A DNA stretch of 64,000 bases from Xiphias gladius (GCF_016859285.1 NC_053415.1:14649501-14713500), one strand, 5' to 3'. Positions 25,401 to 37,147 are shown, counted from the stretch's first letter. Program-made: numbers and translations. The notes: generated from the sequence alone by a model not told the origin.

Positions 25401-28400
25401 CCTGTTATCAAAGTATGAACTAATGCACAGCTGTGTTTTGTAATTTCAGACGTGTGCTCATCGCTATCAGAGGCGCTTGTTTGTGAACACCCCTCAGGAG
25501 TCTCACGACATCACTGGGCGCTGCTATGTCCTGAGTCAGGACCTGACCATTGACTCGTCCTCTGATGAGGACGGAGGTAACTGGAACTTCTGTGAGGGCA
25601 GAGCCCGAGGCCATGAGATGTTTGGATCGTGTCAGCAGGGTTTGGCTGCCACCTTCACCAAGGACTACCATTACGTGGTTTTTGGAGCACCAGGAGCTTA
25701 CAACTGGAAAGGTCATTAACTGACCGTAACTCACAGTGCTTTACAGTATTCACTGGGGAAATCAGGTTTTATCTTTCTGTTAAAACAAGTAGTGTGATGT
25801 TTTGTTTTTATCCTATGATAAACATTTTTTGTTCACGCCTGTTATCCACATCTACTGCGTCGCTCACTCTCCTCCTCTGCAGGCATTGTGCGAGTGGAGC
25901 AAAAGAACAACACTTTGCTAGAGATGGGAGTGTATGATGACGGCCCGTATGAAGTTGGAGATGAGCATCTCTTGAACCCTGAGCTGGTGCCTGTACCTGC
26001 CAACAGCTATCTCGGTGAGTATCTAACCACAAAACTGAGATATTATCGTTATTTTTTCTGTGCCACATGTATCCTGGCCAGTTTCTTTTTTTTTTTTTTT
26101 GAGTACGTGTTTTGCTGTTTTGACACATTTATCATGTTTGCCTTGAGAGTACTTTTCATTATTGTTTTACTGGTATATATGACATTTAATTTAAAATTTT
26201 TTCCTTTTTTAAACTTTGCCCCCTTTTGTGCATCCTTTCAGTTAAACCAATACATAATACTTGTTCAAAGAGTTGCTGATTGTGTGTTCCAGTGAACCAG
26301 TGTTCCCCTAACTGTGGGGCAGGTCCCCTTAGACTGGTGCCGAGCAATTGCAGGGTACCATTACTGAATATGACCAAAGGAAAAAATGTGGAGTTAAACT
26401 AAATAAAATAGATATTTAGACTTGTCAAACACAGGTGTAACTAATAACATAATTAACTGTTGCAGTGCATTGCAATAATTGCTGGAGCAGAGCCAACATT
26501 AGTTGCACCTGTGTTTTTCCTGCTGTGCCGAGTCAAAACATCTGCTGTGAAAAAGCCCTTGAATCTGATTCCTTTGAGATCGATAAAGAACCAATAGCAT
26601 TTGGATGCTAACAAGGCTTTTAAGATTCAGGTAGGCCAGAGTTACTCATAAAACAAAACGACATGTGAAAGCACAAGATCGGTAGTGATGTTAATTTAGC
26701 GAAAGTGCTAGTCAAATCCAAAATATGAAGAACCTGATGTTGCTCTTGATTTTCTTGTCAATATAGCAGAGGAGCCTTGTGTCTTTTGTGAGGTCAGTTC
26801 TGGCAAAATTTTACTCGCACTTTTTATTTGCACAACAGAAATGACTGAGCAACCTGTATGAAAAGACACATGCGAGTCATGTTCTTGATGTTTTTTATTT
26901 TTAATGAAATTCAACCTGGCTCCTTTTTGTCATTAGCTTTCCCAGTATTGTTATCAGTTGACAGAAATTCAATCAGTTTATGTACTAGATGGATGTGGAT
27001 TTTTTTTGGCTGCTAAGGAGGAGAATGACAGAAAAAGTTTGGGAACCCCTGGAATGAACAGATTTGGCAGTGTCTGTAGATAAGATGTGGCGAGAGATTG
27101 TGTTCTTGTTGCTGCACTAGCGACTCCTACTGGTTGGTTGGGACAGCTGCACAGAGACAGGTAAAAAGAAATGGATGTGAATACCATTTCTATCAGCAGA
27201 GACACCTGAAATCAGCGATGACCGCATTTGATATTCCAAATTAGGGAGAAAACGGGTAAAATAGAAACCTGTTCTTCAGTGTAAAATAAGATATGTTTGT
27301 CCTACAACATCTCTCACACTTTAGGATTCTCCCTTGATTCGGGACACAGCATCACCAGGCGTCGCAGCCTGACGGTGGTGGCTGGAGCACCCAGAGCCAA
27401 TCACAGTGGAGCTGTGGTCCTGTTGAAGAAAGAGAGGGAAGCCTCCACCAGACTCTCTGTGGAGCACACTCTGCATGGGCCAGGACTGGCATCCTCCTTT
27501 GGATACGACGTGGCTGTAGTTGACCTGAATGGTGATGGGTAGGTAGCATTTTTTTCTCATGGCCTTATTCTACCTTAGCATAAATAAAATGTAATCTTAT
27601 TGGGGAATAGGTTTTTCAGCATCAATCATAGAAGTCAAAAAATTAAGAAAAGTATATACACACATGAAAGAAATATTTATATAGCTTTGAAAGATAGCTT
27701 TTTGAAAGTTCCTGGCTGCCATTAATGTCGCTTTATTATAATGCTGTCTAATCTGTCACTAATATATAATTTCAATGTTTTCCTTTCATTGGACTTTCTT
27801 TATCTAATAAGTTACATTCTGTATGATAGTTATAAATATTTACTTCTCCTCTTCGATCTAGATGGCAGGACATAGTTGTAGGAGCCCCTCAATTCTACAT
27901 GAAGGACAGAGACGTAGGAGGGGCTGTTTACGTCTACATCAACAAGGCAGGAAGGTGGGAAAAGATCGCTCCTATCCGTCTGAATGGGACCAAAGACTCG
28001 ATGTTTGGACTGGCAGTGGAGAACATTGGAGACGTCAATCAAGACTCATATGAAGGTAATTTAGCTGTCATTCTGGAGCTCATTTATGTTCTCTCTATCA
28101 GTTGCTGTCACATTACAGTAAATGATTACTTTCTCATTCAGACATTGCCGTTGGAGCTCCTTATGATGACAGCGGGGCAGGAAAAGTCTACATTTATCAT
28201 GGCTCTGCACAAGGAATCAACACCAGTCCTGCACAGGTCGGCCTTTTTAAGCTTTATGGGAATCTTTACAGATAGTCACAAGTCATTTATCCGTCTAGTC
28301 ATTCTTTTGTGCAAGCAAAGAAGCTTTTACCTTTGATCAGTAAAGAATGTCCTTAATATTAATACATGGTCTTGCTCTGGAACCCAGACTTATTGAAATG

Positions 28401-31400
28401 CTAGCTTGTCCTGACATTAGAGAACAAAAAGGGTCCATGTTATGTTATTTTAAAAAATTTGCTTACCTCTTTTAAATTTCCATTCCTTGTTAAATTTTTC
28501 CCCGTTGTCACAGATCCTTTCAGGAAAAGAGCACAACCTCCGATTATTTGGTTATTCCCTGGCAGGAAACATGGACCTGGACAGTAACTCTTATCCAGAC
28601 CTGGCTGTAGGCTCTCTGTCGGACACAGCTCTAATTTACAGGTAATTATTTCCTCACACATTATAAGTAAAATGAAACCCTACTGATTTCTATCACAACT
28701 TCACTTAAAAACCTTTCTTTCAGGGCACGGCCAGTCATTAGCATCAGGAGAGGTGTCAAAATATCTCCACAGGAAATTGACCTTACAATCAAAACCTGTG
28801 GTAACAGCATTTGGTAGGTGTTCTAATATTCTATTTAAACAGACCTCACAGTCAAAACGTTCTCTCTTAGAATCATTTGAAAAAATCAATTTCCCTATCC
28901 ATAGCATCACCGTGGACGCATGCTTCACCTTCATGGCAAATCCTGCATCCTACAGCCCTAGACTAAGTAAGTAAAACAAAATGTATTATCCTGATACAAG
29001 ATTGTTGAGCCATTCTTTCTTATACGTTCTTTCCCTGTAAAATGCAGCTATCAGCTATTATATCGAGGCAGATGGAGATCGCAGGAAACAGGGGCTGCAC
29101 TCCAGACTGATGTTCCTGAACAAATCCCACGCTGACACAGACTACCAGTTTAACGGCACCTTAGACCTCCGTGGTCAAAACCAGGAAACATGCATCAAGA
29201 TAAAAGCCAAACTTAAGGTAAAACATATTGATCAGACAGTTAAACCCCATTCGCCGCATTTGATCCATGCAGAGAACAACAACCAGGAACAACTTGAGTT
29301 AGTCTGCACTGATATTTAGACTCATCCAACAGTGCTCGGAAAAACATTTTGTTGCTAGTAAAACAGAAAAGTGTATATAAAGGTATTTTTAAAGCAACAT
29401 GTCCAAGCACTCACACATACTATGTATCAATAAATTTGATGTTCTGGAGAAGATTATTTCTGGAGTTGCAAGCTGTTTGCATAAAAAACACTCAACGTTA
29501 CACATTCTGTCAGCTTCTTAAATCCTATGCTACAAGCATTATAAAGCTGAAGCAATTAGTTTATAAGTTGTTTGACCGAAAATTTATTGGCATCTATTAT
29601 GATAATTGTTTAATAATTTCAGAAAATTTTCATGTAAAAATGCCAAATATTATCCGGTTCCAGTTTCTCAATTGTGAGAACCGGCTGCTTTTCTTTATTG
29701 TATGTGATTGTAAAACATATTTGAGTTTTGGACTGTTGGTCAGTAAAGTGGACAATTTAATGAGTTCATATTGGGCTTTAGGAAACTGTGATTGTGAAAG
29801 AATGTGACCTTGCAATAATTTCTGACATTTATAGACCTAATTATTTTCTCGATTCTTTTATGAGTAATTAGCAGTGAGCTGCAGCCTTAATGTATTACAT
29901 CACAAACTGTGAAATTCATACACGCATATTTTTGGTACAGTTGCTGCAGTAAATGTGGGGTAAACCATCTGTACACATATTAAGAAATTGGAAGTTACAG
30001 ATGAGATTTACACGCGCAATACCAAGAAAAGCCGCAGAACGCTTTATCTCAAATTATATATCTTTTAAAAATATTTTCCACAACAGTCTCAAGGTAGTAG
30101 TTAAGACTGTCTGTATCTTTAAATGCTGAGCTCCACAAGCAGCCAATCAGCACAAAAGGTACATTTAAAAACATGCCTACAGAAAGGATAGAATTTTTTT
30201 TATTAACTTGTTTTTATTAAAGTAACTTTTAACAACAAAACAGAATATAATGTATTCATTTTTTTCAGTTAAACACAGATACTATCTATTTAAATGAAAA
30301 AAAACATAACTATTGTATAATAGAACACATGTAGAAGCAGTTATTATGCTCCACACTACATTGTCTGTTTGATTTCCACAGGAAAATATTAAGGACAAGA
30401 TGAGGAGCATTCCCATTGAGGTGTCTGCAGAAATTTTGGGTACAAAGCGACAGAAGACAAGGAATGGCCTCCCTCAGCTTATGCCTATATTAGACTCCTC
30501 TCAACCGAGCAAAGAAATCATTGAGGTAAACATGCAGCCTGCACCATTTGTGATTAAGTTAATGTCAAAATGTTTACAGTGGAGTAAAGTTTGTTTATGG
30601 CTTTTGTCGTTGTAGGTCAACTTTGTAAAAGAGGGATGTGGAAGTGATCATATTTGTCGGAGTAACCTGAAGATGGAGTACAAATTATACTACAAACAAA
30701 ACAACATGCACTCCCCACTACCCATGTAAGTTCTTTCATTTCCACTCTCTAAGCTAAAATTTGATCTTAAAAATGTTGTAAGATAAGGTAAAATTCATTA
30801 ATTGAATCTTTAGTGAACAACACTTTTTAAATAACATTCAATCAAATGACTCTGTAACGTGATGGAATTGCTATTACCTCAAGTCCCAATGAAAGTCAAC
30901 ACACACATTTAATAGTTTTGGGTCCTTGTTTTTGTATTTGGGCCTTCACATAAGCTGCATGGTTCAGTCTCAGTGATCCAATAACCCCCCCCAGTATGGA
31001 ATCATAGCTAGCAACCAGACAGGTCGACAGCACAGTACCTCATTATACAAACCAGAGGTAAAAGGTGATTGAATAAATTACTTACATTTGCCAGAAAAAA
31101 GGACTCTAATGCTGCTCTACCTTTTTTTTTTTTTTTTAATACCAAGCTCAGCCTGAAGTGTGAGTGGTCATGTTTGTGTATCTACAGCAAGAACAACATC
31201 CCCGTGTTTCATCTGAATTACGAGAGGAAGGACTTGGCTCTGCGCGTGACAGTGAACAACATGAATGGAGATGATGCTTATGAAGCAAAGCTTTTGGGGA
31301 CTTTCCCAGATGCGCTGTCGTACTCTGGAGTCCGCTCACACCAAACAATGGTAAGTGTACAGATCCACTCGCTGCCAGCATACTACTTACATTCGAGAAA

Positions 31401-34400
31401 AAAACATGTCGGAAAAATTTGCTGCCACTAGTGAGGCAAAAAGTTAATTATCCTCACTACATTGGCCATTGTTTGAAACTTTTTTACACAAGTGCTGATG
31501 TTATACCTTGGTTTTAGTAATAATACTGATATATTTTTTCATTACCTCACTTTGAGAAAGTTTTTCATAAAATAAGCTAAACTCCTCAAATGTTAAATGT
31601 TGCAGCTGTACAAGAACTGTGCCTAGATGAAATAGTCTAATATTGACTTTTTTTTTTTTTTTTTTAATTTCATTTATAGCACAAACTATCTGATCAAAGA
31701 ATATGTAATTATAAATCTGTCTGACAATTTTTTTTGTACCTCACTGTTTCAATACTTGGTGCTACAGCCAGATTTTGGTTGGTGCCAGATGGTTTTGAAG
31801 TTTGATAACAGCTTTTATTTAGCATATTCGATAACATTTTAGTATGTTAGCATATAACAGCTGTGCCTCCAGAACAGTGCAAGTTACGACCAACATCATA
31901 TCTCATAGCACTGCACTGACTTGGTCTTAAATTTTTGCATCTTGTCATGAAATAAAGGACTGGCTGAGTGAACATTTTGACCTGTTTGGGGCACCAGATG
32001 AAAAGTTATCAGGATTCATACTCTTGGGATCGTAAATATTTGTACAAAATTTCAAAGGGATCCATCCGATATTTGTGGACATTAAACAGCCAAATGAAAG
32101 CCATTGCCATACCTAGTGAAAAAGTGACTTAAAAGGGAGTAAAAAATGTTTTAAAACATTAACAGTTTTGCAGAAACTTTACTCTAATTACTCTCTGATT
32201 TGTAGTTTAATAACCATCCAGGTGGTCAAATTTTACAATTTGTTCTTTCCAGGTGGAAAAGCCAATCATCTGTATTGCTAATGAGAATGGCTCTCAAGCA
32301 GACTGTGAGATGGGAAATCCTTTTAAGAGAGACTCAGAGGTACAGACTTGTCATGCTCACATGCTAATCCATACTTTGGCATTTAGTTGTTCAAATGTGA
32401 TGTGTTTTTTCTTTTTCTTTTTTTTTCTTTTTCCTTTCTTCCACAAGACTACATTTTACATCATCCTGAGCACTGTGGGTATGAGTCTCGACACGACGGA
32501 GATTGACATTGACCTGCAGCTCCAAACGTAAGTACTGCTGCTACAGATGCTGAGCTGAGCTCTGTGTTATGTTCTGTACGTGTGCAGGAATACTGTAGAA
32601 CTACAGCCTGTAACTTTTCATAAATCGAGCTTCTTCCTGTATTTTCAGGTAAGTTGCTAATGCTATTAATGTATATCAATGCACCATAATATAAATACTT
32701 TTTTTCCCCTGCCTTTCAGGACCAGTGTGCAAGAAAATATTGCCCCTGTGAAAGTAAAGGCTCAAGTTATCATTGAATTGCCATTGTCAGTCAGTGGGTA
32801 AGTGTGTTGTTGTATGAAACTACCGTTTGTCTACAGATACAGCAGATATACAGCGCCTCCAACAGTATGTGAAATGAAAATACTTCATGGTTTTCCTCAG
32901 GGAGGCCAGTCCTAATCAGGTTTCTTTTGGAGGTGTTGTGAAAGGAGAAAGTGCCATGAAGACAGAAGAAGAGATTGGAGGCTTGATTAACTATACATTC
33001 AGAGTAAGTTTATTCACGTCACCTGCATCTGTATATTATTCGGAAAGCGTTGCTATTATAAAATGCGACAGTGTATGAAATAAGTAAGAGCTAGTGTATT
33101 GATCATTCCTGCAGATAAACAACTTGTGGAGGTCGTTGAAGCCTTCTGTTAAAGCTTCACTACACATTCAGTGGCCCAAATTCAACAAAAATGGGAAATG
33201 GCTTTTGTACCTGGTGAAGATCACTGCTACAGGACAGGAGGACATCCGCTGCTCTCCTGAGTCTGAGATCAACTCTCTCAAACACATCCAGGTACGGTTT
33301 TATTGTTTTTTATTTTCATGTAGTTAAAGTTTAATCATTGTTGGCCAGAAAGTCTGCAATCTCCACAATCCTTCACTGCTTAGTAATAACGTGAAGAAAT
33401 GTGCTCTCAGGAGTCCACTGTGTCCCGAACAAAACGGGAAGTTGAGAGGGAAGAAAGAAAATCTGGTGGAAAAATGTCTTCTCTGTTGGACAAAAATAAA
33501 GTCTTGGTGAGTCTTTGTATGGATGTATTCACGTTCTTTTACAAAGGTGTAGATTTGATGTGTAATAGGCCCTTTCATTCCTAGATTTGTGGGAGAGAGA
33601 TCAAATGTGTGGTGCTCAAGTGCCCCCTGCAGGGCCTGGATGGTACAACAATTGAGCTGAGGTCTCGTCTGTGGAATTCGACCTTTATTGAGGTGACATA
33701 TTGTAATTTAAATATGTCTCATCAGTATTTCGTGATATTACTGGACCTCTTGATTTGGTACAACGTTTTCAGGCACTTCTATTTTTGCACAGGATTATGC
33801 CTCTGTTTCGACCTTGCATATAGTTGTGAAGGCCAGGCTCGTGCTTCAGGCTCAGGCCGAAAACATGATCCTGACGACTCCTAACACTGACGTAAGTAGC
33901 TCAACCGCTACACCAAATTATTACCTGTTTATGATCTTAATCCTAACTCACCTGATTGCTGGGTTTCCCTCACTCTGATGTTTTATTGCAGGTGACAGTG
34001 GCAGTGTCCCCAGAAAGTGCAGTAGCACAGTATGGAGGAGTTCCCTGGTGGATCATACTGGTGGCTGTCCTTGCAGGCATCCTTATTCTGGCTCTGTTGG
34101 TGTTTCTGCTCTGGAAGGTGAGTATGAGGATGATGCATCTTCAGACCATCCATATTTGGTGAAATAAGAGATAACAAAGGCTGAATATGGGAGACAGAAC
34201 ATGGACCTGTAGGGAAACTGAACAGTAGAAGATATTAAGTTGTTAAAAAGGAACTTGAAAAAATAATTTATTCACCTTGTTTGCTAGTTTTTGTTTGCTG
34301 GTTACAGGTTTTAAAAAACGGATGTGCCAGTTTCCTTGGTTTCTTCTTCTTCTTTTTATTTATTTATTTATTTATTATTATTATCATTATTATTATTATT

Positions 34401-36363
34401 ATTATTATTACTACCTACATACCTTTTTTTTTTAATAGAGATAATTTTGCTAAATTAGATTACACATTTTTTTCAATATTCAAAAAAAACCTATTCAAGT
34501 TGCATAAATTCAACTGGGAATTTTCAGATATAAAAATTCAAATAAAGTTAAAAAAAAATCTAATTAGATTGGTTACATTCAGACAGCAAAATTTAAGATG
34601 AAAAATTCAAATTTCAACACTAGGGCTACAGAAGATAATCAATCAGACCTCTGTTCTGTCAGGTTACAGTTCAGATGAGAGTATGGAATCCCGGACACTT
34701 GAATTTTTAATCTGACTTTGTGAATCTGAAAAAATTATATATATTAATGCTTTAAAGTCAGTAGCAGTTAAAGGACTAGTTTGACATTTTAGGAAACACG
34801 CTAATTTGCTTTCTTGCCGAGAGTTAGGCTGGACCGATACCACTCTCATGTCTGTATGCTAATAATGAAGATACAGCTATTATCTGGCTGGAAACATGAC
34901 TGGAAATGGGGGGAAACAGTTAGCCTGGCTCTGTCTTAAGTTTACTAATGAACTCACTATACTGTGTCATGTTTGTTTAACTTGCTTCTTGGCTCTTGTT
35001 TAAGAGTGGTATCAATCCTCTCGTCTAACACTCTGCCACAAATTGATTGTGTTTCCCAAAATATCAAACTATATTCCTTTTTAAAATTACAACACAAGTA
35101 TTAGGTAGTGGTTAAATTTAACAATGATATATTCAGTTGCTTGTAAGATTAAAAGAGACGTTATTTCAACTTGTCTTTGCTTCCATCTCAACTTATTAAT
35201 CACGTAACAATAATGTTTTCAACTATGTAAAAGATCAGGTGTGTTCATCTGTGATGTCATCTAGAGGCACTCAAGTTCTGAGTCTGAGGTTGATATTAAA
35301 CATGGGTCCAGGTTTGATTTGGGTCTAGGTTTTAAAAGGCATCTGTCTGGACATTCTGTGGATGAGCAACAAATACGCAAGAAACATCTGGTTGTTGTCT
35401 GGTGACATTTGAGCAACACTGGACTCTTCGGATAAAATAGTTTCCTCAACAAAATGTATTTTCTCTGATGTTTTGCTGGAAGAAGTCATATTACCTATTA
35501 ATTATTATCATTGATTGAGTTTGTCACTTTTAACCATTCATCACCCTTACTCCCCCTCAGTGTGGTTTCTTCAAGAGAGCAACAAAAGACCAATATGATG
35601 CTGCATATCACAAGGCAGAGATCCATGTTCAGCCGTCTGACAAAGACAAACTCTCGGCTGAGGCCTGATTTATACTCTCTGAGCAGGGGTAAAGACAAGC
35701 TGTCAGCATGGGTTACTGCAGTCACTACTGAACTCACTCTCCTGCCAAATCAGCTGATTTAATGCAGGAAAATTCAATCAGACACACATTGTACTAACAC
35801 CTCTAAGTTTCAATTTAACCTGAACAAATATTGAATAGATGCTGTGGTCCGTGTACGATTAGAGAAGTATCATTTATCATAGGTTTTCAGGTATTCGTAC
35901 AATATGTGTCTCTGAATTTTGCCAAGAAATAAGTGTGTTTTCTAACCACCAGGCTTAATATTTTCTTCTTCAAACTCCATTGTTTGTAATGGTGCTTTGC
36001 AGGTGCTTTTGCTGACATCGCTTTGACTGCTTGGCCGTTTTGAAATGTCCTATTAAAAACTGCAAAGCATGCTTAACTTTCCTGCACCTCTCTCCTCTGT
36101 TGCTCAGTGTGCATAAAATTATTTTTCTGACACTTGTCAGTTTTTTATAATGCATTGTGTTTTTGAAACATTGGGTTTTTTGAAATCTCTCCTCTTAGTG
36201 TGGATTCTTCAAACGCTCTAAACAAGACAGCAGCGTCCCTCGCTACCACGCCGTGCGGATCAGAAAGGAAACTCCTGAGTATAAAGATGGAAAAGTCAAG
36301 CTTGATCCTTTTGGAAAAAAGCAGTGGATGACGACTTGGATTGACAATGAAAGCTACTCGTGA
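15978..36363 (+). CDS. itga6: Integrin alpha-6 (laminin receptor subunit)
   Basis: Coding exons: 15978-16165, 24785-24909, 25259-25338, 25450-25711, 25883-26014, 27325-27538, 27862-28055, 28142-28236, 28514-28641, 28724-28813, 28905-28966, 29048-29217, 30382-30525, 30616-30725, 31188-31350, 32253-32339, 32448-32527, 32720-32797, 32901-33003, 33115-33291, 33411-33506, 33585-33692, 33793-33891, 33992-34117, then alternative 35561-35668 (A) or 36199-36363 (B). All phases agree; products are 1072 (A) or 1091 (B) residues, matching mammalian alpha-6A/B sizes. Signal peptide is residues 1-28, then mature FNLDT. FG-GAP beta-propeller has cation loops DLNGDG (~329), DVNQDSYED (~391) and DLDSNSYPD (451-459). 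Furin-type RTKR ends at residue 903 (heavy/light chain cleavage). Transmembrane helix is ~1015-1036, followed by CGFFKR. ATG 15978 was preferred over in-frame ATG 15831 because only it begins a signal peptide. Synteny with dlx2 and pdk1 supports alpha-6 over alpha-3/7. It pairs with beta-1 or beta-4 to bind laminin. Confidence 0.96.
16682..16968. mobile_element. Teleost hAT-like MITE (TGCAAC...family)
   Basis: Starts with GCTGCAACT, contains GATTAATCGTTTGG and the internal landmark TTTTGGACTGTTGGTCA, and ends ATATTTGTTAGTAGTAGCCC. These are degenerate versions of the termini and interior of a non-autonomous family with copies elsewhere in this window (29543-29889, 41674-42043). No coding capacity. 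Confidence 0.7.
18261..18420. mobile_element. MITE-family interior fragment (same family)
   Basis: The stretch TGGTTCCAGCTTC...TTTTCTATGTCATCTATGATAGAAAACTGAATATT corresponds to the interior of the same MITE family seen at 41674-42043. Clear terminal repeats are not visible, so boundaries are approximate. Confidence 0.5.
22404..22440. repeat. (AT)n microsatellite
   Basis: Uninterrupted TA dinucleotide run in itga6 intron 1. Confidence 0.95.
23440..23505 (+). mobile_element. LINE open-frame C-terminal remnant
   Basis: A short plus-strand frame reads [20 protein letters not shown]. This resembles the conserved C-terminus downstream of reverse transcriptase in L2/Rex1-type fish LINEs (a [17 protein letters not shown] motif). 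Only this scrap is recognisable; no intact reverse transcriptase is adjacent. Confidence 0.6.
23505..23770 (+). mobile_element. Dispersed teleost repeat (forward copy)
   Basis: Contains GAGATATCTCAACAACTATTG, ATGGATTGCCATGAAATTTTGT, GACATTCATGGT and a second CTTGACAACTTATGGATGGATTGCCAAG unit. I recognise these as parts of an abundant percomorph repeat. A reverse-orientation relative is at about 31780-32105. No coding capacity is seen. Confidence 0.7.
26298..27051. mobile_element. hAT-like non-autonomous transposon in itga6 intron 5
   Basis: The left end CAGTGTTCCCCTAACT and the inverted right end CAGGGGTTCCCAAACT are imperfect terminal inverted repeats of the hAT/Charlie type (CAGGGGTTCCCAAAC). 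The flanking octamers CAGTGAAC (26290-26297) and GAATGAAC (27052-27059) match at 6 of 8 bases, the expected 8-bp target duplication of hAT elements after decay. No transposase frame is seen, so it is a deletion derivative. It lies between itga6 exons 5 and 6 and is not known to affect splicing. Confidence 0.75.
29218..30381 (+). other. itga6: itga6 intron 12 with MITE insertion
   Basis: This is the longest intron in the thigh/calf-encoding half of the gene. Its middle is occupied by the MITE at 29543-29889. The rest is AT-rich with no recognised feature. Confidence 0.8.
29543..29889. mobile_element. Teleost hAT-like MITE in itga6 intron 12
   Basis: Left end AAGCTGAAGCAATTAGTTTATAAG and right end GAGTAATTAGCAGTGAGCTGCAGCC are near-inverted versions of each other. 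The interior carries CCGGTTCCAGTTTCTCAATTGTGAG and TTTTGGACTGTTGGTCAGTAAAG, shared with the copies at 16682 and 41674. Non-coding. Confidence 0.75.
31780..32105 (-). mobile_element. Dispersed teleost repeat (reverse copy)
   Basis: Carries CACCAGATGAAAAGTTATCA and AATATTTGTACAAAATTTCAAAGGGATCCATCC. These are the reverse-complement type of the motif in the forward copy at 23505-23770. It sits in itga6 intron 15. Boundaries are approximate. Confidence 0.55.
34357..34411. repeat. (TTTA)n/(TTA)n compound microsatellite
   Basis: About five TTTA units followed by about thirteen TTA units, with one ATC interruption. Confidence 0.93.
34768..35084. mobile_element. TTAA-flanked inverted-repeat MITE
   Basis: The left arm TTAAAGGACTAGTTTGACATT...GCCGAGAGTTAGGC...CGATACCACTCTC is answered by the inverted right arm GAGTGGTATCAATCC...AATATCAAACTATATTCCTTTTTAA. 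Both outer ends begin with TTAA on the opposing strands. I recognise the interior (TTGCTTTCTTGCCGAGAGTTAG, GGGGGAAACAGTTAGCCTGGCTCTGTC) as a very common percomorph repeat. Total about 317 bp, no coding capacity. Confidence 0.8.
35561..35668 (+). CDS. itga6: itga6 alternative cytoplasmic-tail exon A
   Basis: Follows a strong TCCCCCTCAG acceptor and encodes CGFFKR followed by a 29-residue tail ending KLSAEA and a TGA. It matches the mammalian alpha-6A tail pattern (CGFFKR..., [15 protein letters not shown]). Including this exon puts its stop codon before exon B. GGGGTAAAG at 35686-35694 could serve as a donor to join this exon's untranslated end to exon B. Confidence 0.93.
   Translation, partial: CGFFKRATKDQYDAAYHKAEIHVQPSDKDKLSAEA
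36199..36363 (+). CDS. itga6: itga6 alternative cytoplasmic-tail exon B
   Basis: Starts again with CGFFKR after a CCTCTTAG acceptor. It encodes a 54-residue tail with [13 protein letters not shown] and ends KQWMTTW...NESYS then TGA, the alpha-6B signature. It is used when exon A is skipped. Both exons begin in phase 0 after the transmembrane exon, so the two tails are interchangeable without a frame change. Confidence 0.94.
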   Translation, partial: CGFFKRSKQDSSVPRYHAVRIRKETPEYKDGKVKLDPFGKKQWMTTWIDNESYS

Positions 36364-36671
36364 CTCGTCTTTCTGTTCAAATGATTTTTGCAGATGGGGA
36401 TAACCTGTTTTTCTTAGTGTTTTAAGGCACAAATACACTGAGGTTTGTGCATTGTCCCTTTGGTAAACATGATGCTCAGTGATTTAACTTGGAATTAGCT
36501 GTGTTCACGTCTTTGAATTTTTACACTGTATAGATGATGACTTTTTTGTAAGTTTTGTATATATTTAAATACTTGGGCACACTGTATATTTATTTTTTGA
36601 TTAAAAAAAAAAAAAAAAATTCATGCAGCCAAAGAGTTTGTGCAGTCTTATTTCTGCCCTGGAGTAAAGCG

Positions 36672-36677
36672 AATAAA
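36672..36677 (+). terminator. itga6: Candidate itga6 proximal poly(A) signal
   Basis: AATAAA about 310 bp after the exon B stop codon. It gives a short 3' UTR; the distal alternative is at 37142-37147. Confidence 0.45.
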
Positions 36678-37141
36678 GGGCAAAGGTTACTACTGTTTTT
36701 ATTAAGTTGTACTGTCTTAAAGACTATGTAAGGAAGGTACAGCTAGCTCAGTGTAACATGAATGTAAATCAGTAAACATTTTTTTTTTTTGTTGTTGTAA
36801 ATGCATCTAGTTTCAGTACTTTCCAACAAAAGTACATCTGTCCTCTTTGGAATGACATATAGGTACATCACCATGTCACAATACTTGTGTACAAATGACC
36901 AAGACTGACTCTAGATGCAAGTGGAGGTTGTTTTCACTTCTGTTCAGATTTATTTGTTACCTCTTCTCACTGTTGTGGCATTCGGGTAGCATCCACTGTA
37001 CTGTAGGTCATCACTGAAGTAAGAATGAGACTTTTTTTTCCATGTGAGGAATCCAAAGGGAAGATCGTGAAAAGCAACTGAAATGTATGTTTTATACATT
37101 TAATTCAAAATCAGTTTCTTACTTGTTGAATTGTCAAGTAT

Positions 37142-37147
37142 AATAAA
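37142..37147 (+). terminator. itga6: Candidate itga6 distal poly(A) signal
   Basis: AATAAA in itga6 sense, followed within 30 bp by a T/G-rich stretch (TTGATTGCTACTGTTG) typical of downstream elements. This makes it the better candidate of the two. Confidence 0.5.

Larger units (their letters stand above)
34118..35560 (+). other. itga6: itga6 intron before the alternative tail exons
   Basis: The 1.4-kb intron between the transmembrane exon and tail exon A contains a T-rich TTTA/TTA microsatellite (34357-34411) and an inverted-repeat MITE (34768-35084). The splicing choice between tails A and B uses the downstream part of this region. Confidence 0.8.

Noticed and set aside
26015..27324. Possible itga6 X2-type alternative exon
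   Set aside because: I looked for an exon ending in the NSYLG-like repeat that marks mammalian X2; none is present, and most of the intron is a hAT-like element.
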